Made by a program: the position numbers and the translations under genes | DNA from: Marinobacter sp. | Lineage (GTDB): Bacteria > Pseudomonadota > Gammaproteobacteria > Pseudomonadales > Oleiphilaceae | Reading direction: 5' to 3' | NCBI RefSeq assembly: GCF_014859525.1 | Contig: NZ_JACUUB010000023.1 | Span: 1-37,164, forward strand | DNA length: 37,164 nucleotides | Notes under the pieces: model-generated | What the model saw: only the letters and a program-made list of their open reading frames with translations | The model's database searches: none | What the model was told of the DNA's origin: nothing | Shown here: one piece after another, positions 20,286 to 28,305 of the stretch | How positions within the stretch are numbered: position 1 is the stretch's first letter | Layout of the letters: every line of letters starts with the position of its first letter

Positions 20286-21038
20286 ATGCATGATTACCAG
20301 GCACCCGCCGATCTTTTGAAAGACCGCATTGTCATGGTAACCGGCGCCGGCAGCGGCATTGGCCGTGTTGCCGCCAAAACCTACGCCGCCCATGGCGCTA
20401 CCGTGATCCTGGTTGGCCGTACTGTGGCCAAGCTGGAAGAGGTGTATGACGAGATCGAAGCCGCGGGTCACCCTCAAGCCGCTATCGTACCCATGAACTT
20501 TGAGGGCGCCGCGATCAAAGAATACGAAGAGCTCGCCATGACGCTCGAAGAAAACTTTGGCCGTCTCGATGGCCTGCTGCACAATGCAGGCATTCTGGGT
20601 TCGCGCAGCCCGGTTGAGCTCTACGATCCGGACGTCTGGAACAAAGTGATGCAGGTGAACGCCATCGCCCCGTTTGTGCTGAGCCGGGCGATGATCCCGT
20701 TGCTTCGTAAATCCGATGACGCTTCCATGATTTTCACGTCTTCCGGGGTTGGCCGACAAGCCCGGGCTTATTGGGGCGCTTACGCCGTTTCCAAGTTTGC
20801 CGTGGAAGGGCTGAGCCAACTGCTGGCCGATGAACTGGATGACACCCGGCACAACATTCGGGTAAACAGTCTGAACCCGGGCGCCACCCGTACCAATATG
20901 AGAGTGCTGGCGTACCCGGCCGAGAACCCGAATCAGAATCCAGACCCGGAGGCGCTGATGCCTGTCTATCTGTACCTGATGGGTAAAGATAGCCAAGGCG
21001 TCAACGGCCAAAAACTCGACGCGCAGCCGAAACAATAA
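20286..21038 (+). CDS. yciK: YciK-family short-chain oxidoreductase
   Basis: A 250-residue classical SDR. The cofactor motif TGAGSGIG lies near residue 18, NAG near 100, and the catalytic Ser with Tyr166 and Lys170 in GAYAVSKFAVEG. The N-terminus DYQAPADLLKDRIVMVTGAG and the C-terminal YLMGKDSQGVNGQ are typical of YciK proteins, whose substrate is unknown. ATG 20286 has GGAGACAGG upstream; the frame extends to 20019 but overlaps mupP out of phase. The stop codon overlaps the start of the next gene as TAATG, so translation is coupled. The order ubiG-mupP-yciK matches Pseudomonas. Confidence 0.9.
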   Translation: MHDYQAPADLLKDRIVMVTGAGSGIGRVAAKTYAAHGATVILVGRTVAKLEEVYDEIEAAGHPQAAIVPMNFEGAAIKEYEELAMTLEENFGRLDGLLHNAGILGSRSPVELYDPDVWNKVMQVNAIAPFVLSRAMIPLLRKSDDASMIFTSSGVGRQARAYWGAYAVSKFAVEGLSQLLADELDDTRHNIRVNSLNPGATRTNMRVLAYPAENPNQNPDPEALMPVYLYLMGKDSQGVNGQKLDAQPKQ

Positions 21039-21271
21039 TGGAACTGTTGTTTTACAGCACATCCCAGTGCCATCTGTGTGAACTGGCTGAGGCTCTGCTG
21101 GTCAGCACGCCCATGCCGGCGCCAGTCCCGGTGGATGTGGTGGATATCGCCCAGTCTGACGAGTTGGTAGAGCGTTACGGCACTCGGATTCCGGTGCTTC
21201 GTCGTAACGACACCGGAGAAGAACTGGACTGGCCGTTCACCAGGGACCAGTTACTGACGTTTTTGCAATGA
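21038..21271 (+). CDS. Glutaredoxin-like (DUF836) small thioredoxin-fold protein
   Basis: A 77-residue protein with a single thioredoxin fold. Redox motif CHLC (Cys11, Cys14) follows the first strand, and the cis-Pro loop is RIPVLRR near residue 50. This is the DUF836/glutaredoxin-family pattern, so disulfide exchange is likely, but the partner is unknown. Its ATG overlaps the yciK stop as TAATG. It is 12 bases before yaaA, suggesting a common transcript. Confidence 0.85.
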   Translation: MELLFYSTSQCHLCELAEALLVSTPMPAPVPVDVVDIAQSDELVERYGTRIPVLRRNDTGEELDWPFTRDQLLTFLQ

Positions 21272-21283
21272 GGATCCGCTGAC

Positions 21284-22054
21284 ATGCTGATGATCATCTC
21301 TCCCGCCAAAACACTGGATTATGAAAGTCCTTTGGCGACTGAAACCTACACCCAACCGGATTTTCTGGACGACGCCTGTGAGCTGATCGACCAGCTTAAA
21401 GGTCTGGAGCCTCACCAGGTCAGTAACCTGATGAGCATCAGCGATAAGCTTGGCCAATTGAATGCCGAGCGCTTTCGCAGTTGGAGCACGCCGTTTACTC
21501 CGGCCAATGCCCGTCAGGCTATTTTGGCGTTCAAAGGCGATGTCTATACCGGGTTGGATGCGGAGAGTTTCAGCGCGGATGATTTCAGCTTTGCCCAGAA
21601 GCATTTGCGCATGCTCTCTGGCCTCTATGGACTGCTGAAACCGCTGGACCTGATGCAGCCCTACCGGCTGGAAATGGGTACCCGGTTTGAGAACCAGCGA
21701 GGCAAAGACCTCTATGCTTTCTGGGGCAGCAAGCTCACAGACGCTTTGAACAGGTTACTGGCAGAAGACGATCAGGTTCTGGTGAACCTTGCCTCCAATG
21801 AATACTTCAAAAGCGTGAAGAAGAAAGATCTTGAGGGCCGGCTGGTCACACCGCAGTTCAAAGACTGGAAGAACGGCCAATACAAGATGATCAGTTTTTA
21901 TGCAAAAAAAGCCCGAGGGCTGATGTGCCGTTTTGCTATTCAGAACCGCATCACCCAGGCCGACGACCTCAAGGGTTTCAATCTTGAGGGTTATTACTTC
22001 AGCGAAGACCAATCCGATAAGAACAACTGGGTTTTCCTGCGGGATCAACAGTAG
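21284..22054 (+). CDS. yaaA: Peroxide stress protein YaaA
   Basis: A 256-residue DUF328 protein (E. coli YaaA 258). Family landmarks are [14 protein letters not shown] at the N-terminus, [14 protein letters not shown] near 85, [22 protein letters not shown] near 115, and [11 protein letters not shown] near 170. In E. coli YaaA is OxyR-induced, binds DNA and lowers intracellular iron to protect against Fenton damage. Here it follows a glutaredoxin-like gene, a plausible redox link. GAGG lies about ten bases before ATG 21284. I see no separate promoter in the short gap, so OxyR control cannot be judged. Confidence 0.95.
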   Translation: MLMIISPAKTLDYESPLATETYTQPDFLDDACELIDQLKGLEPHQVSNLMSISDKLGQLNAERFRSWSTPFTPANARQAILAFKGDVYTGLDAESFSADDFSFAQKHLRMLSGLYGLLKPLDLMQPYRLEMGTRFENQRGKDLYAFWGSKLTDALNRLLAEDDQVLVNLASNEYFKSVKKKDLEGRLVTPQFKDWKNGQYKMISFYAKKARGLMCRFAIQNRITQADDLKGFNLEGYYFSEDQSDKNNWVFLRDQQ

Positions 22055-22080
22055 CGGTTTCAGTTGATATCGGAGTAACC

Positions 22081-22281
22081 ATGAACGAAGCAGTTTTCTC
22101 CCAGATCGCCATGATGGTGTTTCTGACGGGTCTTATTGTCTGGATGGGTTTCATTGTCTGGGACCTGGCAAAAAAATCCCAGGCGGGTAGGTTTGGCACC
22201 ATTGCCCTGTTTACCATATTGGGTGCAGGCGTTGTCGGCTTTATCGTGAAAACCATACTGGTCGAGATTATGCAGATCTGA
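22081..22281 (+). CDS. DUF2788 small membrane protein
   Basis: A 66-residue protein with two hydrophobic helices (about residues 7-28 and 39-60) joined by a short basic loop containing KKSQAGR. This matches DUF2788, a family of small inner-membrane proteins of unknown function common in Pseudomonas and relatives. The topology is probably hairpin-like, with the loop in the cytoplasm by the positive-inside rule. The start at 22081 has GGAG upstream (GGAGTAACC). It lies 26 bases after yaaA. Confidence 0.82.
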   Translation: MNEAVFSQIAMMVFLTGLIVWMGFIVWDLAKKSQAGRFGTIALFTILGAGVVGFIVKTILVEIMQI

Positions 22282-22303
22282 CCTGCCCGGATACCCGTCA
22301 CTT

Positions 22304-22327
22304 TACGGCCACTGCCCTGTGGCCGTA
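22304..22327 (+). terminator. Hairpin between DUF2788 gene and rdgC
   Basis: A perfect nine-pair stem, TACGGCCAC with its complement at 22319-22327, has a six-base loop. It is followed by TTATCCTTTCCCC, a pyrimidine tract rather than a clean T-run. It may be a weak terminator or attenuator. TATTAT at 22326-22331 could instead be a -10 box for rdgC. Confidence 0.45.
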
Positions 22328-22380
22328 TTATCCTTTCCCCTATTGCAACGCTCTGAACTGACAGCAAGGATTCAAACCGC

Positions 22381-23313
22381 ATGTGGTTTCGTAACGCACG
22401 AGTTTTCCGTTTCACCAAACCCTTCGACATCACCCCCGAAGCTCTGGAAGAAAAGCTGAGAGCTGACGCTTTCAAGCCCTGTGGTCCACAAGAAACCATT
22501 CGTCAGGGTTGGGTGCCACCTCTGGGCAAGCACGGAGACCAACTGGTTCACAGTGCCAACGGCTACCACCTGATTGCCCTGCGCAAAGAGGAAAAAATCC
22601 TGCCGGGGCCGGTGGTCAAAGAAGCGGTGGAAGAGCGTGCAGAGGCTATCGAGCTGGATCAGGGCCGCAAGGTTCGCAAAAAAGAGAAGGAAGAAATCAA
22701 AGAACAGGTGATGCTGGAAATGCTACCCCAGGCATTCTCCCGCAACCGGCGCTGCTATGCGTACCTGGCCCCTCAGGATGGTGTGCTGGTGGTGGATGCC
22801 GGCTCGGCCAAACAGGCAGAAGACCTCGCGTCTACTCTTCGTAAAAGCCTGGGCTCTCTGCCGGTGCGGCCGCCTGCGGTAGAACAGGCCCCGGCGTTCA
22901 CCTTTACCGGCTGGCTTAATGAAACCATCGATCACCCGGGCACCGTCGTTCTTGGCAACGAGTGTGAGCTGAAAGATCCGTCTGAAGACGGCGGGGTAGT
23001 GCGCTGTAAAGGGCTGGATCTGAAAGCCGACGAAATCCGCAACCATCTGGCAGCCGGCATGCAAGTGACCAAGCTATCGCTGACCTGGGATGACAATGTC
23101 TCGTTCGTACTGGACGAAGAACTGGGCATTCGACGCCTGAAGTTTGGCGAGACTCTTCAGGATCAGCTCGACGATGTCGACGTCGATGACGCCGTCGCCA
23201 AGTTTGATGCGGCCTTCACACTCATGACCATGGAGCTGTCCCGAATGATTCCGGGACTGCTCGATGCATTGGGCGGAGAAGACCGTTCCGCCATTGTCGA
23301 AGAAGAAGCTTAA
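22381..23313 (+). CDS. rdgC: Recombination-associated protein RdgC
   Basis: RdgC forms a ring around double-stranded DNA and limits RecA loading. The 310-residue product (E. coli 303) begins MWFRNARVFRFTKP and has the family segments CGPQETIRQGWVPPLG, the charged helix KVRKKEKEEIKEQVMLEMLPQAF near residue 100, and RNRRCYAYL. The DDVDVDD acidic stretch near 265 is followed by the TLMTMELSRMIPGLLDALGG C-terminus. AAGGA lies about eleven bases before ATG. It is convergent with the acetyltransferase gene. Confidence 0.97.
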   Translation: MWFRNARVFRFTKPFDITPEALEEKLRADAFKPCGPQETIRQGWVPPLGKHGDQLVHSANGYHLIALRKEEKILPGPVVKEAVEERAEAIELDQGRKVRKKEKEEIKEQVMLEMLPQAFSRNRRCYAYLAPQDGVLVVDAGSAKQAEDLASTLRKSLGSLPVRPPAVEQAPAFTFTGWLNETIDHPGTVVLGNECELKDPSEDGGVVRCKGLDLKADEIRNHLAAGMQVTKLSLTWDDNVSFVLDEELGIRRLKFGETLQDQLDDVDVDDAVAKFDAAFTLMTMELSRMIPGLLDALGGEDRSAIVEEEA

Positions 23314-23324
23314 GACAACGGATC

Positions 23325-23346
23325 AGGGGGCTACAAGTGGCCCCCT
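23325..23346. terminator. Small bidirectional terminator between rdgC and the acetyltransferase gene
   Basis: AGGGGGC and GCCCCCT form a seven-pair GC stem with an eight-base loop, followed by TTT on the plus strand. It sits at the convergent ends of rdgC and the acetyltransferase gene and includes the stop codon of the latter. The T-run is short, so efficiency is uncertain. Confidence 0.45.
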
Positions 23347-26078
23347 TTACCCAAACGCTCCTTCTGCCAGTCACTTTCCGGCTCGTTCAACACCAGCCTC
23401 AGGTCCATGACTTCTTCTTCAGGATTATACTTGGCCTCAAAACCCAGATGCTCCGCCAGCTGCATCATCGGTCGATTGTCTGGGAGCACATTACCGATCA
23501 TTTCCATGGTGCCTCGGGCCCGGCAGTAATCAATCATTTTCTGCATCAGGGCAACACCCAGGCCCTCGCCCTTCATGCGGTCGTCCACCATAACGGCAAA
23601 CTCAGAACGCAAGTTGTCGGCATCGGTCCAGGTACGCACGGTGCCCAGCGTTTCCTCGCCCTCATCGTCCAGGCGAGGCGCATTGGCGATGAACACCATT
23701 TCCCGGTCGTAGTCGATCTGTACCATCTGGGCCACGTCTTCCCTTGAGAAATGCTTCCGGTACTGGAAAAATCGGTAACGGATGGATTCTGGTGACTGAT
23801 GCTCGTGGAACGACCGGTGCGCCGGCTCGTCCTCCGCCAGCACCGGGCGGATAATGACCCTTCGTCCGGACCTTGGCAGCACAATCCACTCTTCCAGTTC
23901 TCGTGGATAAGGCTGAATAATAGGCCGCCCCGGCCGATCATCCAGATTGATTGCAATATTCACCGCCACCGCGCCCTGCTCATTAAATAGCAGTGGAGAG
24001 ATCTCCAACCCTTTGATTTCCGGAATGTCGATCACAATTTGCGACAGTGTCACCAGCGTCTCAGACACTGCCCGGATGTCTTCTTCCGGTTGAAGGCTGT
24101 GCTCTTTCAGTAACTTGTACATATAGGTGCGGCGTAACAATTCCCGCGCCAACACCATGTTCAGGGGCGGCAGAGCAATCTGCCGATCGGTCATGATGTT
24201 AACCTGTGCACCCGCCGCACCACACACCACCAGCGGGCCAAACAATTCGTCCCGGGTAATACCCACGCTAAACTCAATACCGCCAACGTGTTGATAGGAA
24301 TGCTGCACCGCAAAGCCCAAAAAGCCACTCTGGGGGAAATGTGACCGATACTCCTCCATCAAAAATCGGCAGGTATCGATGATGACCTGTTCGCTGTTAA
24401 GCATTTTCACCGTTCCCTTATAGCGGCGCTGGGTCGGGCTCAATTCCAAAAAGGGATGGCAGGCCTGCTCATGCACAACTGCGATATCGATCGGCCGGCG
24501 CTCCACCGCGAACACTTCGAGTACTTCTTCCAGATCGTCGCAGTACACGGTGTCGATGGTGTTGATGCCATAATCACCAATCACCCGGCGCGCTTCGCGA
24601 TTAGACAAATGCCTGCGACCGTCTTTAAGCGCCCTGGAGACCAATCTCCGCGTGTTGGCCCGGTCAGCAAAGTGATCGGTAAAGGACTCTGGTGTTTCCG
24701 TCAACAAGCGTTGCACCCGTTGATGCCGCACGTGCTGCATAAAAGCCATGACCGCTTTTTCCGGATTAAAGAACGACGGCAAACCGGCCCGGTAAAACTC
24801 CTCCCGGGAATCCATCACCGTGCTCTGCCCCAGCCAGCAGGTAAAGATATTCAAACGCGTGCCTTTGGATGCCTGCACCACCGCATCGGCAATCCGCAAA
24901 CTGTCCTGCACCAGCGTTGGGGCGTACATCACCAATACATTGGCGACATTCGGATCCTTGGCGAGAATCTTGATGGCCTGACCGTAGAGTTCCGGGCTGG
25001 CATCGTAGTTAAGATCAACCGGGTTTTTACGAGTCCAGTACGGCGGCAAAAGCTCGGCCAGGGCGTCAATGGAGGTTTTCGATAGCTCAGCCAACTCCCC
25101 ACCAAGATCCGCCAGCCGATCAACCGCCAGCACGCCCGGGCCCACACCGTTGGCCATGATGGCCAGCGATTCCCGACGGAGTGGCCGCATACGGGTCAGT
25201 GTTTCCAGTGCATCAAACATTTGCCCAAGGCCATCGACACGCAACACACCGGCACGCTGCAGCATCGCATCGTAAACCGGATCTGAGCGCGTGATGCCGG
25301 CGGGCAGCTTATGGGCAAACCACTCCGATTCTGGCACCCGCCCGGATTTAACAGCAATGACTGGTTTGGTGCGGGACGCAACCCGAACCGCCGACATAAA
25401 CCGGCGCGGATTGGGGATGTTCTCGATGTGCAACAGGATGGCACGGGTCTGGGTATCCTGGGCGAGATAATCGATCAGATCGTCGTGATCGATGTCCATA
25501 CCATCTCCCAGAGTCAGGAAATAGGAAAACCCGACGCCTCGGGCAAAGGCCCAGTCAATCACGGAGCTGGCAATGGTGCCAGACTGACCAACAAAAGCCA
25601 CCCGGCCCGGGATCGCACCCATGTGGGCGTAGGTGGCGTTCAGATGCCGGGCCGGAACCATCAAGCCAATGGTATTAGGGCCAAGCACCCGGATACCGGT
25701 TTCCCGGGCGGCATCCCGCACGGAATACATCAACGGCTGGCCTGTTTTGCTATGAGTACGAGACATTCCGCCGGTCATAACTATGGCCGTTCTTACCCCA
25801 CACTCACCGAGCTTGCGAATCATCTTGGGAACGGTATCCGGCGGTGTACAGATGATGGCCAGATCAGGGCTGAAATCCAACTTGGAGACTTTCTTGACGC
25901 AGGAAACCCCATGCACGTTGTCATAGTGCGTTTGATTAACCACCACCAAGCGACCGGGATAACCGCCACCCAGCAGGTTTCTTAGAACCATCCCCCCCAG
26001 ATTGTCGGCCCGCTCGGATGCACCAACCACAACAATGGATTCGGGGTTGAACAGGCTTTCCAGATAGCGGGTACTCAA
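23331..26078 (-). CDS. pat: Pat-type protein lysine acetyltransferase (CoA-ligase-like domains fused to GNAT)
   Basis: The 915-residue protein has the architecture of Salmonella Pat/E. coli PatZ. A CoA-binding Rossmann domain (ASERADNLGGMVLRNLL, about 19-35) comes first. CoA-ligase and ATP-grasp domains of NDP-forming acetyl-CoA synthetase follow (to about 700), and a C-terminal GNAT domain (about 735-890) has the acetyl-CoA loop RMKGEGLG near 833. Pat acetylates lysines, classically acetyl-CoA synthetase Acs. In Salmonella Pat the ligase part is catalytically dead; here His256 lies about where active ligases carry phosphohistidine. The start is TTG at 26078, with GGAG seven bases upstream; no ATG fits. 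It is divergent from a deacetylase-family gene. Confidence 0.88.
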   Translation of the reverse strand: MSTRYLESLFNPESIVVVGASERADNLGGMVLRNLLGGGYPGRLVVVNQTHYDNVHGVSCVKKVSKLDFSPDLAIICTPPDTVPKMIRKLGECGVRTAIVMTGGMSRTHSKTGQPLMYSVRDAARETGIRVLGPNTIGLMVPARHLNATYAHMGAIPGRVAFVGQSGTIASSVIDWAFARGVGFSYFLTLGDGMDIDHDDLIDYLAQDTQTRAILLHIENIPNPRRFMSAVRVASRTKPVIAVKSGRVPESEWFAHKLPAGITRSDPVYDAMLQRAGVLRVDGLGQMFDALETLTRMRPLRRESLAIMANGVGPGVLAVDRLADLGGELAELSKTSIDALAELLPPYWTRKNPVDLNYDASPELYGQAIKILAKDPNVANVLVMYAPTLVQDSLRIADAVVQASKGTRLNIFTCWLGQSTVMDSREEFYRAGLPSFFNPEKAVMAFMQHVRHQRVQRLLTETPESFTDHFADRANTRRLVSRALKDGRRHLSNREARRVIGDYGINTIDTVYCDDLEEVLEVFAVERRPIDIAVVHEQACHPFLELSPTQRRYKGTVKMLNSEQVIIDTCRFLMEEYRSHFPQSGFLGFAVQHSYQHVGGIEFSVGITRDELFGPLVVCGAAGAQVNIMTDRQIALPPLNMVLARELLRRTYMYKLLKEHSLQPEEDIRAVSETLVTLSQIVIDIPEIKGLEISPLLFNEQGAVAVNIAINLDDRPGRPIIQPYPRELEEWIVLPRSGRRVIIRPVLAEDEPAHRSFHEHQSPESIRYRFFQYRKHFSREDVAQMVQIDYDREMVFIANAPRLDDEGEETLGTVRTWTDADNLRSEFAVMVDDRMKGEGLGVALMQKMIDYCRARGTMEMIGNVLPDNRPMMQLAEHLGFEAKYNPEEEVMDLRLVLNEPESDWQKERLGKGGHL

Positions 26079-26170
26079 GTTGATTCTCCGTGGCCGTGGG
26101 CTACTGTAATTTTGACAAGAATCTCAACAATACGGGTTACTTATCAATGTATACCTTATCTTAGATGGGT

Positions 26171-26186
26171 ATTTACTGATGTAAAT
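26171..26186. promoter_or_regulatory. Inverted repeat in the acetyltransferase/deacetylase spacer (site 1)
   Basis: ATTTAC-tgat-GTAAAT is a perfect six-base inverted repeat about 100 bases from either start codon. The spacer is AT-rich and divergent, so a dimeric regulator here could control both genes. No known regulator consensus is matched with confidence. Confidence 0.35.
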
Positions 26187-26229
26187 CCGCAATCACAGCC
26201 ATTAGACCAAAGAAACACGACAGACTTCG

Positions 26230-26244
26230 GTTATCCCTGATAAC
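26230..26244. promoter_or_regulatory. Inverted repeat in the acetyltransferase/deacetylase spacer (site 2)
   Basis: GTTATC-cct-GATAAC is a perfect six-base inverted repeat 42 bases before the deacetylase-family start. At this distance it would lie near or over that gene's promoter. The regulator is unknown. Confidence 0.35.
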
Positions 26245-26285
26245 ATATCAAAAATAATAAGTTTATTCGGGCACAGACGACACGT

Positions 26286-27212
26286 ATGACCACGGCATTT
26301 TTTTCCCACGATGACTGCATGAAACACAACATGGGCCCGGAACACCCGGAAAGCCCGGAGCGTATTTCAACCATCCTGGCGTATCTGGCCGACACCCATT
26401 TGGAGCAAGACCTGGACTGGGTGAAACCGGAAGAGATCACCCGCGACCAACTGCTGATGGTGCACCCGGAAACCTATCTGCAACAGCTGGATATGATCCA
26501 GCCGACCCGCGGGCGGGTGTTCACCGATCCCGACACGGCCATGATGCCAGACACCTTACGGGCCGCCCGATTGGCGGCCGGGGGCAACATTCAGGCAGTC
26601 GATATGGTGATGAGCAGTCAGGTGACCAATGCGTTCGTCTGCGCCCGACCGCCGGGACACCATGCCGAACGCGCCAAGTCCATGGGCTTCTGCTTTTACA
26701 ACAACGTCGCCCTGGCCGCCATGCGCGCCCTCACCTTCCACCACCTGGAACGGGTCGCCATCATCGACTTTGACGTTCACCAGGGCAACGGCACGGTGGA
26801 TATTGTCGGTGGTGATGAGCGCATACTGATGTGTTCCAGCTTCCAGCATCCATTCTATCCGCACTCCCATGTGCACCGGCAAGCCGACAACATCGTCAAT
26901 ATACCCATAGAGTCCAATTGCTCTGCGCTGGATTACCGGAAAGCCGTCGAGGCCGGGTGGCTGAAAAAGCTGCAGGATTTCAGACCCCAATTGGTGCTGA
27001 TATCGGCCGGATTTGATGGCCACAGGCTCGACCCGATGGCCGAACTGAATCTGGAAGTGAACGATTACCGCTGGCTGACCGAAATGTTGATCAGCGTGGC
27101 ACACGATCACGCCAACGATCGCATCATCTCAACGCTCGAGGGTGGCTACCACCTGAAAGCCCTGGCAGAGAGTGTCACCGCGCATCTGGACCTGCTGAGC
27201 ACCGTTTACTAA
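26286..27212 (+). CDS. Histone deacetylase family protein (zinc-dependent deacetylase)
   Basis: A 308-residue arginase/deacetylase-fold enzyme of the HDAC class II/acetoin-utilisation group. The active site is complete. The catalytic pair His125-His126 is in PPGHHAE; zinc ligands are Asp163 and His165 in DFDVHQGNGT, plus Asp244 in SAGFDGHR; and the transition-state Tyr288 is in EGGYHL. Substrates of bacterial members include acetyl-lysine and acetylpolyamines, so specificity is open. Its divergent partner is a Pat-type acetyltransferase, which favours a protein deacetylase reading. ATG 26286 has no clear Shine-Dalgarno. It ends ten bases from convergent motY. Confidence 0.92.
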   Translation: MTTAFFSHDDCMKHNMGPEHPESPERISTILAYLADTHLEQDLDWVKPEEITRDQLLMVHPETYLQQLDMIQPTRGRVFTDPDTAMMPDTLRAARLAAGGNIQAVDMVMSSQVTNAFVCARPPGHHAERAKSMGFCFYNNVALAAMRALTFHHLERVAIIDFDVHQGNGTVDIVGGDERILMCSSFQHPFYPHSHVHRQADNIVNIPIESNCSALDYRKAVEAGWLKKLQDFRPQLVLISAGFDGHRLDPMAELNLEVNDYRWLTEMLISVAHDHANDRIISTLEGGYHLKALAESVTAHLDLLSTVY

Positions 27213-27222
27213 AAGCGATGTC

Positions 27223-28155
27223 TCAGCCAGAGAATCCTGTTCCGGGACCATTGGCCTGCTGTAAATCCGATCGTTCACCCTGCCTCTGCAGCCGGATGGT
27301 GGTCCGACGATTGTCGGCGTGGCGGCGGGACACCGGGAACTGATCACCCTGAGCACGAACGATCAAAAGGTCCTCATGCATTCCCCGGGAGCGCAGATAG
27401 TCAGCCACCACATTGGCCCGCTCCTCTGACAATGCCCGGTTGTCAATGCGGCTGCCCACACTGTCTGAGTGCCCATCAACGAATACTCTTTCGACGGTGG
27501 AATCTGCCATGACATAGGTCACGATATTGTCTAACAGCTGCCGATCTGCATCCGAGAGGCTGGTACTTCCACTGGCAAACGGCACCCGGGAGCGGCGAAT
27601 CTGGTCATAATTAACAGGCAACAGGCCAGATACGCACTCCCGATAGCCAGAATAGGGGCCTGAAAAGTTCACGTTGGAAAGATGAACACGCACCGGACGG
27701 TCATCGTACCAGGCAGCACGCGTCATCGTCGGCCGCATCCCCTGGAGCAAGCCTTGCGCCATCAGAGTGGCCTCACGATTGCCTACCGTGATCGCTCGAC
27801 GACTGTCTGACACGGTCACCGCACCGATTGGCCGTGGCGCTATCCCGGGTCGCCAGGATGGGGCTTCTACCACCAATTGGCCACGACCCGGACGCATCAT
27901 GGGCGTTTCCGATTCCAGAAAAAAGGTGAGGCTTTCACCGGCCCGATGACTGAAAACGGCCCGGCCATACCCTGGCACGTCGTGAACCAGTGAGCACTCG
28001 AACACCGATTCCGACAAATACCACTGGCTGTTTTCAATGCCTGCTCCATAACTTGAGGCCAGGGTCTGCGAGCCAAGGCCTGCAGACAATAGCATCGCCC
28101 CCAAGCCGGTCAGCTTGCGGAACCATCGTTGGCGAACCGACATAGTCATAATCAT
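27223..28155 (-). CDS. motY: Sodium-driven flagellar motor protein MotY (OmpA-like domain)
   Basis: MotY forms the periplasmic T-ring that anchors Na+-type or MotAB/MotCD stators in Vibrio and Pseudomonas. The 310-residue product has a signal peptide (basic start, hydrophobic LGAMLLSAGLG, cleavage near TLAS). A beta-rich MotY N-terminal domain follows, which contains two cysteines (ECSLVHDVPGYGRAVF and YRECVSG). From about residue 195 there is an OmpA-type peptidoglycan-binding domain with VDGHSDSVGSRIDNRALSEER. The order motY/pyrC/rnt is the Pseudomonas one, which separates it from generic OmpA proteins. Three in-frame ATGs lie at 28155, 28149 and 28143; GGGG upstream fits the first two. A sigma-28-like promoter precedes it. 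Flagellar motility is implied. Confidence 0.88.
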   Translation of the reverse strand: MIMTMSVRQRWFRKLTGLGAMLLSAGLGSQTLASSYGAGIENSQWYLSESVFECSLVHDVPGYGRAVFSHRAGESLTFFLESETPMMRPGRGQLVVEAPSWRPGIAPRPIGAVTVSDSRRAITVGNREATLMAQGLLQGMRPTMTRAAWYDDRPVRVHLSNVNFSGPYSGYRECVSGLLPVNYDQIRRSRVPFASGSTSLSDADRQLLDNIVTYVMADSTVERVFVDGHSDSVGSRIDNRALSEERANVVADYLRSRGMHEDLLIVRAQGDQFPVSRRHADNRRTTIRLQRQGERSDLQQANGPGTGFSG

Positions 28156-28193
28156 GACACCCCAATAACGAACACTCGCAGTAACATGCTTGT

Positions 28194-28220
28194 TTAACGA
28201 CTGGCCATCGCATTACTTGA
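28194..28220 (-). promoter_or_regulatory. Sigma-28 (FliA)-like promoter of motY
   Basis: On the minus strand TCAA (28217-28220), 15 bases, then GTCGTTAA (28194-28201). This matches the FliA consensus TAAA-N15-GCCGATAA at three of four and six of eight positions with the exact spacing. It ends 38 bases before the motY ATG. FliA control of motY is known in other polar flagellates, which supports it. Confidence 0.5.
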
Positions 28221-28264
28221 GCGCCGAACCTTGCGGAATACCGAAAACATTCCACTCTGCCTTC

Positions 28265-28273
28265 TGATATAAT
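28265..28273 (+). promoter_or_regulatory. Extended -10 promoter of pyrC
   Basis: TGATATAAT is a perfect extended -10 element (TGn plus TATAAT at 28268-28273), which can work without a -35 box; none is evident. Transcription would start near 28280, only two bases before the GTG at 28282. That favours ATG 28306 as the true pyrC start. Confidence 0.6.
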
Positions 28274-28305
28274 TCGCCAAAGTGTTACTGCGCTACGGAT
28301 GCTTC

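Noticed and set aside
20247..21062. 271-codon minus-strand frame opposite yciK
   Set aside because: Antisense shadow of an intact short-chain oxidoreductase.
24456..25985. Two plus-strand frames of over 200 codons opposite the acetyltransferase gene
   Set aside because: Lie entirely within the acetyltransferase coding region and show no family features.
26181..26198. CRP site in the acetyltransferase promoter region (TGTAA...TCACA)
   Set aside because: Half-sites are eight bases apart instead of six and one is degenerate, so it does not fit the CRP consensus.
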